Source: JAGLQQ01 sp043806135 (GTDB lineage Bacteria; Omnitrophota; Gorgyraeia; B26-G9). From it: a stretch of DNA of 64,000 nt. The DNA is taken from assembly GCA_043806135.1 (NCBI GenBank), contig JAZDHG010000098.1, positions 1 to 64,000 on the forward strand, in the 5' to 3' direction. The notes beneath the pieces are model-generated. The model was not told the origin of the DNA, made no database searches, and saw only the letters and a program-made list of their open reading frames with translations. Both the position numbers and the translations under genes were made by a program. Shown piece by piece: positions 32,158-42,029 of the stretch. Every line of letters starts with the position of its first letter. Position 1 is the first letter of the stretch.

Positions 32158-32517
32158 ATGGATAAAGAAAGACGTTACAGCATAAGAAAAGAAGCACGCA
32201 ATATTTCCGTAAGCCTGCGTCCGCTTGACCCTAGCGTGTGGTTTCGTTGCTGGAATGGAACAGAATGTATTATACGTGATATGAGTATGGTCGGAGTAGG
32301 AGTATTTTCAAAAGAGAATATACCTCAAGGGACGCCTTTGAGCGTTGATTTGCGTCTTGGCGAAAGTGCCGCTACCATCCGTATTTTCGGAAAAGTGGCA
32401 TGGGTTATAAAGGAAGAAAACTGCTTCAGATCCGGAGTGAGCTTTTCCTGGTGGAAGGATGACCAGGACAAAAAAATCGCCGGCACCTTTCTTGAAAAAC
32501 TATCGTCTATTAACTGA
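32158..32517 (+). CDS. PilZ-domain c-di-GMP receptor
   Basis: 119 residues forming a single PilZ domain, a cytosolic receptor fold for the second messenger c-di-GMP. Both ligand motifs are present: R6-x3-R10 (R-Y-S-I-R) at the N-terminus and D41-x-S43-x-x-G46 (D-M-S-M-V-G) in the first strand, followed by the usual beta-barrel pattern with G-K-V-A-W-V. It has no signal peptide or membrane helix, so it should act in the cytoplasm by binding a partner. It lies 215 bases after the giant gene. Together with a second PilZ protein at 59.7 kb this points to c-di-GMP control of envelope glycan functions here; the direct partner is unknown. The start is supported by GGAG eight bases upstream. Confidence 0.88.
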   Translation: MDKERRYSIRKEARNISVSLRPLDPSVWFRCWNGTECIIRDMSMVGVGVFSKENIPQGTPLSVDLRLGESAATIRIFGKVAWVIKEENCFRSGVSFSWWKDDQDKKIAGTFLEKLSSIN

Positions 32518-32620
32518 AAGATGTAATTCTCTAGCATAAGACAGTTTTTCAACCCCAATCCTAAATCCACAATCTCATGATTTCTTGACACCCCCCACCA
32601 ATTCAATCTAAAATATAGCT

Positions 32621-32655
32621 AACCCAATTCTGACACCGGGAGTCAGAATTGGGTT
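32621..32655. repeat. Upstream hairpin of the transposase unit
   Basis: Perfect 14-base inverted repeat, AACCCAATTCTGAC (32621-32634) and GTCAGAATTGGGTT (32642-32655), with a 7-base loop ACCGGGA. It is probably recognised by the Y1 transposase. It could also act as a transcription stop for the PilZ gene, although no T-run follows. Confidence 0.75.
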
Positions 32656-32707
32656 AAATGGATGATTTTGGATATAGGGGAATTATTGATTTAGGAAAGG
32701 AGCTGGT

Positions 32708-33346
32708 ATGCCTATAAGAGCGGACGTGGTTAGCGGAAGAATGTATCATGTTTTTACGAAAAGCATCGCCGGATTTATTGTTTTTAATAATGATGCTGAG
32801 TATGACAGGATGATCTATGCATTAAACTATTATAAGATCATGGGAATTGGCTACTGCTATTCAGACTATATCAAACATGTTTATAAAACTGATTTATTGA
32901 AAGATAAAGATCAAACAGTAGATATTATCGCATATTGTTTAATGCCCACACATTTACATTTTATTCTCAAACAAAATGTCGATAAAGGCATATCACTCTT
33001 TATGAGAAAGGTTCTCAATAGTTATTCTAAATATTTTAATTGCAAAATTAAAAGAAAAGGCCCTTTGTGGGAAAGTAGATTTAAAAATGTTAAGATAGAG
33101 AATGATGAACAGTTAATGCATTTAACCCGATATGTGCACTTAAATCCTGTTACCGCAAACTTGGTAAAAAAACCAAATTTTTGGAAATATTCTTCATATA
33201 ATGAATATCTGAACAAGACAAAAGAAAAAATATGCAACTATGGCGAGGTTTTGGATATTGATCCAGGGGAATATAAAGAATTTGTTGGGTCCCAAATAGA
33301 TCATCAAAAAGAATTAGCGCATATCAAGCATTTAATCCTTAAATAA
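32708..33346 (+). CDS. REP-associated tyrosine transposase (Y1_Tnp, IS200-like)
   Basis: 212 residues of the Y1/HUH single-strand DNA transposase family. The metal-binding HUH motif is P-T-H82-L-H84-F near the middle, and the candidate nucleophilic Tyr is Y106 or Y109 in N-S-Y-S-K-Y-F-N, followed by G-P-L-W-E-S-R-F-K and R-Y-V-H-L-N-P, both typical of RAYTs. The N-terminus (M-P-I-R-A-D) also resembles this family. Family members cut and rejoin one strand at hairpins, and suitable hairpins flank this gene. The ribosome site AAGGAG (32697-32702) lies 5 bases before ATG. The length is normal and no inactivating change was seen, so it may be active. Confidence 0.88.
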   Translation: MPIRADVVSGRMYHVFTKSIAGFIVFNNDAEYDRMIYALNYYKIMGIGYCYSDYIKHVYKTDLLKDKDQTVDIIAYCLMPTHLHFILKQNVDKGISLFMRKVLNSYSKYFNCKIKRKGPLWESRFKNVKIENDEQLMHLTRYVHLNPVTANLVKKPNFWKYSSYNEYLNKTKEKICNYGEVLDIDPGEYKEFVGSQIDHQKELAHIKHLILK

Positions 33347-33350
33347 CCAG

Positions 33351-33373
33351 ACTCTGACCCCCGCGGTCAGAGT
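33351..33373. repeat. Downstream hairpin of the transposase unit
   Basis: ACTCTGACC (33351-33359) pairs with GGTCAGAGT (33365-33373) around CCCGC. It shares TCTGAC...GTCAGA with the upstream hairpin and begins 4 bases after the stop codon. Confidence 0.7.
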
Positions 33374-33699
33374 GGGGTTGGGTTTTACAATTAACTTGAT
33401 CTGTTTTTTTTCTTGCGTTTAAATTTTTAGTTTATCCCGCTTGTTTTATCAAAAAAATCAACTCTGTAACCCGCAAACGCGTTAACACGATAACTATCTT
33501 ATTTTCAATATGTTATGAGCTTGCATTGTCGTGAATCCTATGGTATACTTTCACGTGTTTTTAAAACGCTTTATAAAGTAATTTAATTTTGAACAAAGAG
33601 ATAAGTTAAGTATGTAAAATTTTTTAAGATTTTATTTAAAGTATTATTTTGAAGAATGTAATAACTTTCGTTTAAGCGTAAGGCAAATTAGGTGAGCAC
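33374..33699. other. Gap with promoter and leader of the 33.7-41.6 kb pair
   Basis: Holds AACGCG/TAACACG-like words near 33472-33494, the promoter at 33521-33549 and an AT-rich leader of about 150 bases. No ORF or stable hairpin was recognised in the leader. Confidence 0.6.
33521..33549 (+). promoter_or_regulatory. Promoter, shared type, upstream of the 33.7 kb gene
   Basis: TTGCAT (33521-33526), 17 bases, TATACT (33544-33549), with TG one base before the -10. The 20 bases CAATATGTTATGAGCTTGCA at 33506-33525 are exactly repeated in the two promoters near 42.0 and 43.5 kb, as is AATCCTATGGTATACTTT around the -10. Confidence 0.75.
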
Positions 33700-34059
33700 A
33701 TGAAAAATATCATGCATTTTCTTAGTTGGAGGTTGATGTTCTTAACGACCGTACTTCTATTTTTAATGCATTTTTTTGTCTTTATGTCGTGTAGTAAGTT
33801 AGATGAAAAAGTGATTGCCTGTGACCAAGGTAATAAAATGCGATTTGTTATCTATAATACACTTTCAACTAAAGTTATGATAGGTTATGAGGATTTTAGG
33901 CAATTATTTTATCAACCCCTGCGCAAAGGTTCAACAGCAGTAATGAATGCTGAGTTATTAGGTTCAATGTTTTATTCTTCATCAGTGCCTGTAATTACGA
34001 GACGACTCAGGATCAAGGATCCCAGGGGTCACTATATAATGATAGGTAGTGCTATTTAG
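33700..34059 (+). CDS. Small membrane-anchored or lipoprotein-like protein ending in SAI
   Basis: 119 residues, not recognised. Residues about 10-30 form a very hydrophobic segment followed by F-M-S-C-S-K, so it is either a lipoprotein (Cys near residue 31) or membrane-anchored. The remaining 85 residues look like a small beta-rich domain. The end is M-I-G-S-A-I, close to the G-N-A-I and G-Q-A-I ends of other exported proteins here. The start is supported by AGGTGA six bases upstream. It is the first gene after the shared-type promoter, and its stop lies 14 bases before the start of the 2507-residue gene, so the two are probably one operon. Confidence 0.65.
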   Translation: MKNIMHFLSWRLMFLTTVLLFLMHFFVFMSCSKLDEKVIACDQGNKMRFVIYNTLSTKVMIGYEDFRQLFYQPLRKGSTAVMNAELLGSMFYSSSVPVITRRLRIKDPRGHYIMIGSAI

Positions 34060-34073
34060 TTGGAAAATTGCTT

Positions 34074-37000
34074 ATGAAAAGCTTGACTTTAAAAAAACAA
34101 AAGGCAGTATATTATCGCGCAAATTCCTTAATTATTGCTTTTGCCTTTGTTTGTACATCGATAATCCCTCCTGGGTATGCACAGAGCATAACGACTTTGA
34201 ATCTTCCAAAACCGGGAGTAATGATTCCCCAAAGCCCTGCATTTGTGCCAGTTTTGCTTAAAGGTATGACGATTTATCCGGATAATCCATTACGGTTTGA
34301 CTTCATTGTTGATAATGGAAATACTAATTTTATACCTGATGAAATCAAAGAAGAGTCTAATCGGCTAGTAAAATATTTTCTTGCCGCCATGACTATTCCG
34401 CAGAATGATTTGTGGGTCAACCTGTCTCCCTATGAAGCAAATAAGATTATTCCAACTGAACTTGGGAAGACTGAATTAGGCAGAGATATGCTGGCGCAGG
34501 ATTATATTCTTAAGCAGTTGACAGCATCATTACTTTATCCCGAAAAAGAGCCGGGAAAAGCTTTCTGGGCCAAGATATATATGAAAGCTAAAGATAAGTT
34601 CGGCACAGCAGAAATCCCCATCAATACATTTAATAAGGTCTGGATAATCCCTGAAGAAGCGCTGGTTTATGAAAATGGCAATGCGGTCTATATTGTTAAA
34701 AGCCGTCTAAAAGTGATGCTGGAGGAAGATTATCAGGCTTTGCATCAAAACAGAAAAAGCGTGAAACTTAAAGTAGATCAATCATCGGATTTACAGACTA
34801 AAGGTGCAGCATTAATTTCTTCACAAATAGCGCGTGAAATTATTCTTCCGGAAATTGAACGTGAAGTTAATGAAGGTAAAAATTTTGCTTCTATCCGGCA
34901 AATTTATCAAGCTTTGATTCTTGCCAAGTGGCACAAAGAAACAATCAAAGAAAGTCTTATGTCAAAAGTTTATATTGATCAGAAGAAAATAATGGGAGTA
35001 GATTTGTCTGACCCAATGGTTAAAGACAAGATTTATGCCCAATATGTCGAAGCGTTTAAGAAGGGAGTTTTTAATTTTATCAAGGAAGATTATGACCAAG
35101 TGAGTCAGAAGGTTATCCCGAGGAAGTATTTCTCTGGCGGTGAAAAGTTTGGCGATATACCTTTGAAGCGAACAAAAGACGCCAGACAGCTTAATTCTTC
35201 GCCAATAGGCGATTATTATAAATTAGTAGTAAAAATAGATCCACAGATGAAAACTGGAAACGATGATCATGAGATAAAGAATTTGGCTGGAGTCAATCCA
35301 AGTAGGGGGTCTCCCCAACTTAAAGAAACTAACGCCGACAAACTAGAATTTGACGCTGAAGGACTTGATATTGCATTTAAAATTTTCGATTCAAAGGCAG
35401 ATGTCCCTGAACTCCTTAAAAAAATATCAGGGATTCACGGGGTTGAGAGAGTTGATTGGAAAGACGGAGTCTTAACAATTATCAGTAAAACAGAGGCTGT
35501 CAAAGTCCACCCTAAAGATTTGGAAATAAATGAACGCCATCAAATAAAAGATAGATTTTATGTTAAACCTATCTCTGCTTGCGGTGAGATGGCTGTAAAA
35601 ATTTATCACCGTGATTCTCGTGATGAAATAAAACGGCCCAATAAACCGGTTTATGTGCTTGGCGTTGTGCGTCCTAGCCATGATGCAGGGGCTGCTTTAA
35701 TTAAAGACGGGGTTCTTGTCGGAGCTATCGAAGAAGAACGTTTGAATTTGGACAAACATGCCAATGCGTACTTCCCTAAGGAGGCAACGCGTTATTTATT
35801 AGAAGCTAACGGAATTACCTGGGAAGACATCGACCATATAGCGGTTACTTATGATTATAATTTTTACCAGGAAACTCCAAGCAGCAAAGAGCCACATTAT
35901 TATTATCGTCAAAAATACAATCTTCCTTTTAAGAATTCTTATCGACGATACGATATAAATAAGTTTCAATCATTTTTAGAAGGTATGGCTGTTGATTATG
36001 GCACAGGATATATTCCTCCAGTTACTTTTGTCAAGCATCACAAGGCTCATGCAGCAGCCGCATATTATTCTAGTGGATTTACAGAACCGACTTTAGTCGT
36101 GTCCATTGATGGCCAAGGAGAAGATGAATCCACAACCATTTGGATAGCGAAAGATGGTCAATTAAAAAGGATCGCACGCACAACTCCTTTCACGCATTCG
36201 TTAGGACATTTTTATCATATCATGACAGTTTACTTGGGATATCAAAGACATGATGAAGGAAAAGTCATGGGGTATGCTCCTTATGGGGCGCCAAGAAATC
36301 TCCAAGAAGAGAGGACGGTCAATCAATTAAGAGAAATAATGCGAGAATTGATATGGTTTAATCGGAAAACCGAGCAAATTGAAATGAATCAAGAGAATTT
36401 TGAATTAACAACAATATCTGCTTTTCCTGGAGTTAAATTTTCAGAAAGTTTTTTACAACGGTTAGTTAAGATTATCCCGCCTATGCCTGAAAGCAAGTCT
36501 GGTCGTGATTTACAACCAGAAGACCGAAAGAGGGCACATTTGGCATTTGCCATGCAAGAACGAGTGGAACAAGTTATTGATGATATGGTTTCTTATTATC
36601 TTAATGAAAATAAGGAAACAAAGGGAGTAAAATACGTTGTCATGACTGGAGGCCTTGCTCTTAATATTGCTTCCAATGGGAAACTTATTGAAAAGGGCAC
36701 CGTTCAAGCAGATAAATTTTTCGTGCCGGCTTATCCGGCTGATGACGGGACAAGTGTCGGCGCTGCTCTCTCGGTTTCAACTGAAGAGTATGGCTTGGAT
36801 GTTCAGAATAAGGTTCAAAAAATATCTTTTGGAAAAACATATTCTGATGAAGAAATTCAAAGGACATTAGAATGTTTTGGCTTAGAAGAGGGCGTTGACT
36901 ATGAGCGTATTCAGAACGATGAGCAATTAGTTAATGAGGTAACTGATGCGATTGTGCATGACAAAACGGTGGCTTGGTTTCAGGGAGGATCAGAATTAGG

Positions 37001-40000
37001 TCCAAGAGCCTTGGGGAATAGAAGTATTTTGAATAGGTTAACTGATCCGGAAGGGAATCTCAAAGTTAATCGAATCAAAAACCGGGAACTTTGGCGACCA
37101 TCTGCTTTATCTATTCAAGAAGAACGGGCAGCAGAATTTTTGGATGGAGTAAACACATCTCCTTTTATGACAATATCATTCCCAGTAACAAAGGACAAAA
37201 AAGATATAATCAAAGCTGGGGCTCATCCAGGAGATGGAACGACTCGTCCTCAAACAGTTTCTCGTGAGGCCAATCCTCTTTATTGGGAATTGCTTGGTGA
37301 AATGGGAGAACGCACAGGCGTTCCAGGAGTCCTTAATACATCTTTTAATAGGCGAGGACCTATTGTTGAGACACCGGAAGATGCCCTCAATACGTATTTT
37401 TATGGCGAAGGATTAGATGTGTTAACCATAGGGCATTATATTCTAAGGAATAAGGAAAAAATCGTTCCAAGTGTGTTGAATGGTGGAGATGAAGTAGATT
37501 TGAAAGAATTTTTCAAGTTAGGAAAAAATAAATCCGAACCATTAAACAAAGTGTGGGATGAGTTTTGGCTACAAGCCAATAACGTAGCGGCTTCAAGAGC
37601 TTCTGCGCATCAGCACTACTTGATAGTTAATGTTGATGATGCTGGTGAGAATCGTGAAATCTTAAGAATTCCATTAATTAAAGAAATGTTTCAAGAGGGG
37701 CCGCGTGAATTTATGGTTGCAGACCTTGCCGCAAGAATTCAAAAAGGCATAGGGAGTGATAAACTGACAACAATAGCTATTGAAACAACAGCACCTCAAT
37801 TTAGAGAGATAGTTGTTGATTTATTTGAAAAGTTAGCCCCGGAAAATCTTAAAAGAAATTGGAATATTGTTAAATTAGGTTTTGGCGAATGCTCGTCTCT
37901 TAAAGAGGAGCTACAACAAAGACGAGTTAATTCTACGGAAGCTGTTAAGGACTTAAATAGGAATATTAAAAAATGGCAAGGAGAACAGCGTATTGATCCT
38001 ATTTTTATTGCTGTTACGGGACCAGGCGAAAGCGGCAGAACTTCCATTGTGAATGGATTGCAAGAGAAACATTTTGTGATTAATGCCGATAGATGGAAGC
38101 TATCAGAACATCAGATAAATAATTTGCTCAACTATCCATTTTCGCATATGAGATTTAATGATTATGTCAATGCGTTAAAAAGATTACAACAGGGTCAAAC
38201 AGCTATGATCCCGTTACAGAAAACTCTATCAGCAAAATCGCCACAACGAGGGTTTGCTCTTTTAAATGAAGAAACAAAAGAAAAATATAAGTATATTTTG
38301 GTAAAGGAAAACAGTCAGGTTTGGATCCGACATGACGGACAACTATTTGAGGAAGTTAGACCTGAGGCGTCTGATATTTTTATTGTCAATACATCTGTTG
38401 CATTAAACTATCCGATATTGCGAAATTTATTTGAAGAAGTTTATTTTGTCGCATCCAATGAAGAATTGAAAGAACCATCGAAAAAAGGCGAAGATGGCAT
38501 TATTCCACCCCACAGGCGTGGAGTTGAATTTGCAACAACTATCGTTGAATTAGATGATGCCCAAACTTTTTGGACTCCGCTTAAGACCCCGCAGCCAATT
38601 AAGCAAATAGACTCAATGTGTGTAGCCCTTGCGAATTATTGTCCAGTGGGTTGTTCATTTTGTTTTATGCGGTCAGTTCAAGATAAAAGAAAAAGAATAG
38701 CATTAGGGTCTAAAGCTATAGAAAGAATTCTTTCTTATGCTAAAGAAAATCAAGTTTTTCGTATTATGTTATCAGGGGGTGAACCTCTTAGCGAGATTGC
38801 AACTGTATTAAGGGTAATACGCGAGGCGGAAGTGCCGCATATCACGATTTTTACTAGTGGCTATTTTGCAGTAAATGCATCTCGGACGGAAGAGGTCCTT
38901 GATCAGTTAGTTGCGGCTGTTAGAGAAAGGAAGCAATCGGGAAAGAAGCCTGTACATATACTTTTTGAAGTAAGTGTTGATGAGTTTCATGGCCGGCGTG
39001 TACCGCAAAAGAATATTATCAATATTATCAGAGAATTCGAAAAGGATATGGGTGCGAAGTACTCAGATATGACCCTTGAAGTTAAGGGCATACTAAATGA
39101 TGGGGATACAATTCCAGAAATAATGCAAACATTAGGGGGAAAGATCCAGGAAGTTCATCAAAGCGGACCTTTTCCTACTAAACCGATTATTCTCCCATCT
39201 GGCTACACATTTAATGTTCGCTATTCTGAAATAAAACTTGTAAAAGACACGATAAATACGAAATTATCAAAAAAACGGTTTGATAGGGTCTATCAAAGAA
39301 GATTGGAAGATGATATTATCTATATGGGGAGGGGAGAGAAAAGTGGCGCTAGTTTCTCTGTTAATTATGACGGAGTGGTCTCTGTTAATGACTATTTAGC
39401 AAAAGATTTCGTGTTGGGGAATGCAAATAATGATAACTTCAGTGAGGACGTTGACAGGCGTTTAAGGTTTGACCCTCTTGTTGTTGCATTACGAGAAATT
39501 GGATTAAATACTGTTTTAGACATTACTTCTCGTTTGCGACCAAATATACGGAAAAAATCGATAGAAATGAACAATCAGTTTATTACAATATCCGATATTT
39601 TGGAAGACGAAGAATTGAGAGAAAATATCTATAAGGAATTAATTCAATTGATAGAAAAAAAAGAGAATCCTGCGTTAAAAGGATCAGCTAATAATGTGCA
39701 GTTCTTAAATACTGGTGTTGCTGACTTGACTAAAAAGGTATTTATCATTGGTGATGGCCATATTGAATTAGGTGGTTCAGTGACCGTAAAAGGCAATAGA
39801 AGCCAGATTAGATTCCAAGGAGAAAATCAAGAGAACTTAGTTATTCGGATGGGTAACGGCTTGGTAATGGAAGATTGCTTTATTTCTTTAAGAAGGAGCC
39901 AAGGGGAGGCTCGTGTGGAATGGCAGGGCGATACTTTGATAATAGAGGAAATGGATATTGGGGAAAATGTCAGAATCACTAAAGGTGGGGAAATCATGAA

Positions 40001-41597
40001 TGTTCCATGGATAGGTGATGATGTAGAGATTGCAGGGTCATTTTTGATTGAGATGGATAATGCGGGCGTTGGCGACCGAACAAAAATTCTAAGTAATAGC
40101 GAAGCAAGAATGAGTACTATTGGTTCAGATGTTGTTATTGACCAGCAATCAAAGATATTTAAATCAATAGTATCTTCAGGAGCTAAAATCATAAATACGA
40201 GTTTAGTGGGGGGGCAGGATGAACTCGTTGGTGGATGGAGACAAAAAGATGACGGAGGAAAAGGGCGCGGTGTGGTTATTGGAAAGGGCGTGGAGTTTCG
40301 TAATGGGATTGCACAACATTTAGGTGTTAAAGAAGGCAAAATAAATCCAATAACTGTGGCTGATGGAGTAAATCTGGATGGAGTTTTTCTGATTTCCGAA
40401 AGGAACAAAGGCATACATGCAATCGTTGATTTAGAGCTCGAGGTAGGTCAACGTGTTTATATTTTTGATGGTGTTATTGTTGATGAAGTGGTTAAAAAAC
40501 AAATTCTAGATAAGCTTGATACGTCGGACATTGTTAAAGTAAGTTTTGAAGAGGGGATTGCCAAAGTAGAAAGTGTTGCTGGATCAGTGGTAACGCCGGA
40601 ATTATTAAATGTACCCCAGCTAAAAGAGGAATACGCAACTCAAAAGACTCGTGGAATACCAAAGGTATACTCAATAGATACCATACAAGAAGCTAAAGAT
40701 TTAAACGATCTTTTGTTAAAGAGTGATATTTTTATTAGTCGAGCAGGGGAGATCCTGACTTCAAGAGGCGAGAGGGATGACATTGCGGTTCGGATTGGTC
40801 AGGGAGCATTTGTTTACCCTGGGGTAGAGATTTATGCGAATGAAGGACGAACAGTTAATATAAATGTTTGGGATTTAGGTAATAGGGGTGGAGCTCTAAT
40901 AATTGCTGATGAACAAGATGTTCAACTTGGCCCCAAGAATCGGCTGGCAGGCCGTATAGTTGCGGCAGTTATCAGAGATGTAAATGTCGATGCAGAATTT
41001 AATAATTTTGGAGGTATTGCGGATACTATTACAGGAAATGCTAAGATTACTATTAGGAATCAAGGCATGCTTAAAAATGCTAATCTTTCATCTGATGGAA
41101 AAGGCAAAGGTGAGATCGTTTGGGGGTCGTATCAAGGTGAAAACGTTGATATCGAAGTAACTGGTGATGTTGTCGTGGGTTTATCATATGGTGGAATAAT
41201 TCAAGGACAAAGTTTAAGTGATGGGAGAAACTCAATAAAATTAGTTTCAGGATTTAATTCTGGTTATAGGTCAGTAATTATAGATGAACGTCAAGAACCG
41301 GTTGAACAAATTATTTATGATAGTCTTTATAATGCAACGGATTTTATAATGAAGAGTTTTTCTTCGCATTCTCCTAAGTATGGTGGTATTGATATGACTG
41401 ATATAAAGTTCAATCGTAGGGGGGCTGGTGTTGATATCCAAATTGATCCGGTGGTGTTGCAGAGCATGCTCGAACGGGGAATAAATGGATTTACTCCAGT
41501 GATTATCAATTTAACACCGATTAATAACATTATGCCTCTTTTAGGACTTGAACCGAAAAGCAGAGAAAAGGAGTATGAGTTGTCGAGTTTAAATTAA
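34074..41597 (+). CDS. Exported carbamoyltransferase / P-loop / radical SAM / beta-helix fusion
   Basis: 2507 residues from ATG 34074 (an in-frame TTG at 34068 is less likely). Signal peptide of about 36 residues ending G-Y-A-Q-S. Residues 37-about 370 are unrecognised, with a conserved-looking P-A-F-V-P-V-L-L-K-G-M segment. About 525-1125 is a NodU/CmcH/TobZ-type carbamoyltransferase: S-H-D-A-G-A-A-L, H-H-K-A-H-A-A-A, G-G-L-A-L-N and F-Q-G-G-S-E-L-G-P-R-A-L-G-N-R-S. About 1300-1500 is P-loop kinase-like, with G1316-P-G-E-S-G-R-T where Lys is normally required. About 1505-1800 is radical SAM, with C1523-x3-C1527-x2-C1530 and S-G-G-E-P-L. About 1870-2410 is a repetitive V/I-G-x-G left-handed beta-helix-like part. 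The enzyme set suggests modification of a sugar or peptide product. How an exported protein would obtain carbamoyl phosphate, ATP and SAM is unexplained. Confidence 0.8.
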   Translation: MKSLTLKKQKAVYYRANSLIIAFAFVCTSIIPPGYAQSITTLNLPKPGVMIPQSPAFVPVLLKGMTIYPDNPLRFDFIVDNGNTNFIPDEIKEESNRLVKYFLAAMTIPQNDLWVNLSPYEANKIIPTELGKTELGRDMLAQDYILKQLTASLLYPEKEPGKAFWAKIYMKAKDKFGTAEIPINTFNKVWIIPEEALVYENGNAVYIVKSRLKVMLEEDYQALHQNRKSVKLKVDQSSDLQTKGAALISSQIAREIILPEIEREVNEGKNFASIRQIYQALILAKWHKETIKESLMSKVYIDQKKIMGVDLSDPMVKDKIYAQYVEAFKKGVFNFIKEDYDQVSQKVIPRKYFSGGEKFGDIPLKRTKDARQLNSSPIGDYYKLVVKIDPQMKTGNDDHEIKNLAGVNPSRGSPQLKETNADKLEFDAEGLDIAFKIFDSKADVPELLKKISGIHGVERVDWKDGVLTIISKTEAVKVHPKDLEINERHQIKDRFYVKPISACGEMAVKIYHRDSRDEIKRPNKPVYVLGVVRPSHDAGAALIKDGVLVGAIEEERLNLDKHANAYFPKEATRYLLEANGITWEDIDHIAVTYDYNFYQETPSSKEPHYYYRQKYNLPFKNSYRRYDINKFQSFLEGMAVDYGTGYIPPVTFVKHHKAHAAAAYYSSGFTEPTLVVSIDGQGEDESTTIWIAKDGQLKRIARTTPFTHSLGHFYHIMTVYLGYQRHDEGKVMGYAPYGAPRNLQEERTVNQLREIMRELIWFNRKTEQIEMNQENFELTTISAFPGVKFSESFLQRLVKIIPPMPESKSGRDLQPEDRKRAHLAFAMQERVEQVIDDMVSYYLNENKETKGVKYVVMTGGLALNIASNGKLIEKGTVQADKFFVPAYPADDGTSVGAALSVSTEEYGLDVQNKVQKISFGKTYSDEEIQRTLECFGLEEGVDYERIQNDEQLVNEVTDAIVHDKTVAWFQGGSELGPRALGNRSILNRLTDPEGNLKVNRIKNRELWRPSALSIQEERAAEFLDGVNTSPFMTISFPVTKDKKDIIKAGAHPGDGTTRPQTVSREANPLYWELLGEMGERTGVPGVLNTSFNRRGPIVETPEDALNTYFYGEGLDVLTIGHYILRNKEKIVPSVLNGGDEVDLKEFFKLGKNKSEPLNKVWDEFWLQANNVAASRASAHQHYLIVNVDDAGENREILRIPLIKEMFQEGPREFMVADLAARIQKGIGSDKLTTIAIETTAPQFREIVVDLFEKLAPENLKRNWNIVKLGFGECSSLKEELQQRRVNSTEAVKDLNRNIKKWQGEQRIDPIFIAVTGPGESGRTSIVNGLQEKHFVINADRWKLSEHQINNLLNYPFSHMRFNDYVNALKRLQQGQTAMIPLQKTLSAKSPQRGFALLNEETKEKYKYILVKENSQVWIRHDGQLFEEVRPEASDIFIVNTSVALNYPILRNLFEEVYFVASNEELKEPSKKGEDGIIPPHRRGVEFATTIVELDDAQTFWTPLKTPQPIKQIDSMCVALANYCPVGCSFCFMRSVQDKRKRIALGSKAIERILSYAKENQVFRIMLSGGEPLSEIATVLRVIREAEVPHITIFTSGYFAVNASRTEEVLDQLVAAVRERKQSGKKPVHILFEVSVDEFHGRRVPQKNIINIIREFEKDMGAKYSDMTLEVKGILNDGDTIPEIMQTLGGKIQEVHQSGPFPTKPIILPSGYTFNVRYSEIKLVKDTINTKLSKKRFDRVYQRRLEDDIIYMGRGEKSGASFSVNYDGVVSVNDYLAKDFVLGNANNDNFSEDVDRRLRFDPLVVALREIGLNTVLDITSRLRPNIRKKSIEMNNQFITISDILEDEELRENIYKELIQLIEKKENPALKGSANNVQFLNTGVADLTKKVFIIGDGHIELGGSVTVKGNRSQIRFQGENQENLVIRMGNGLVMEDCFISLRRSQGEARVEWQGDTLIIEEMDIGENVRITKGGEIMNVPWIGDDVEIAGSFLIEMDNAGVGDRTKILSNSEARMSTIGSDVVIDQQSKIFKSIVSSGAKIINTSLVGGQDELVGGWRQKDDGGKGRGVVIGKGVEFRNGIAQHLGVKEGKINPITVADGVNLDGVFLISERNKGIHAIVDLELEVGQRVYIFDGVIVDEVVKKQILDKLDTSDIVKVSFEEGIAKVESVAGSVVTPELLNVPQLKEEYATQKTRGIPKVYSIDTIQEAKDLNDLLLKSDIFISRAGEILTSRGERDDIAVRIGQGAFVYPGVEIYANEGRTVNINVWDLGNRGGALIIADEQDVQLGPKNRLAGRIVAAVIRDVNVDAEFNNFGGIADTITGNAKITIRNQGMLKNANLSSDGKGKGEIVWGSYQGENVDIEVTGDVVVGLSYGGIIQGQSLSDGRNSIKLVSGFNSGYRSVIIDERQEPVEQIIYDSLYNATDFIMKSFSSHSPKYGGIDMTDIKFNRRGAGVDIQIDPVVLQSMLERGINGFTPVIINLTPINNIMPLLGLEPKSREKEYELSSLN

Positions 41598-42029
41598 ACT
41601 TGTAGTAGTAGAAATCATTTATTCCTACAGATGACAAAACGATTTACAGCGAAGACACAGCATCTCAAAACGTAGATATTATTGCTGAATTCAATTATTT
41701 GGAATTAAATCGCACTAAATAATCAATTGATTAATCGGTTTAACTCTCTCTCCTTGCTTTGTAATTAGAGAAGCTAATTTAGTGCTTTGCATTTACTCTA
41801 GATGGGTTTACGTGTGTTTGGAGATATTTCAGTTTTTAACAACCATAAACTAGATTCTATACTTATTGGCGATAAGCCATCACTACTGTCCCATTATAAG
41901 CTATAAGTTTTTCTTAGCATCTGCAACTTAAATACTTCTTATTACTTGCGGCATATAGTTTGCAGCATTCAGCCAGATTTTTTAACTTTTCTTCAAACGC
42001 TAATCGTTATACGCTAACATATGTATTCG

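Larger units (their letters stand above)
32621..33373 (+). mobile_element. RAYT/IS200-like transposase unit bounded by related hairpins
   Basis: A Y1-type transposase gene with an imperfect-sequence but structurally matching hairpin on each side. The upstream hairpin has 14-base arms (32621-32634 and 32642-32655) and the downstream one 9-base arms (33351-33359 and 33365-33373). Both contain TCTGAC...GTCAGA around a C/G-rich loop and continue into a TGGGTT/TGGGGTT tail. This arrangement is typical of REP-associated tyrosine transposases. No target duplication was identified. Confidence 0.7.

Noticed and set aside
41598..42029. Possible degraded gene before the first promoter block
   Set aside because: No frame longer than a few dozen codons and no recognisable peptide remains; it is reported only as a gap.
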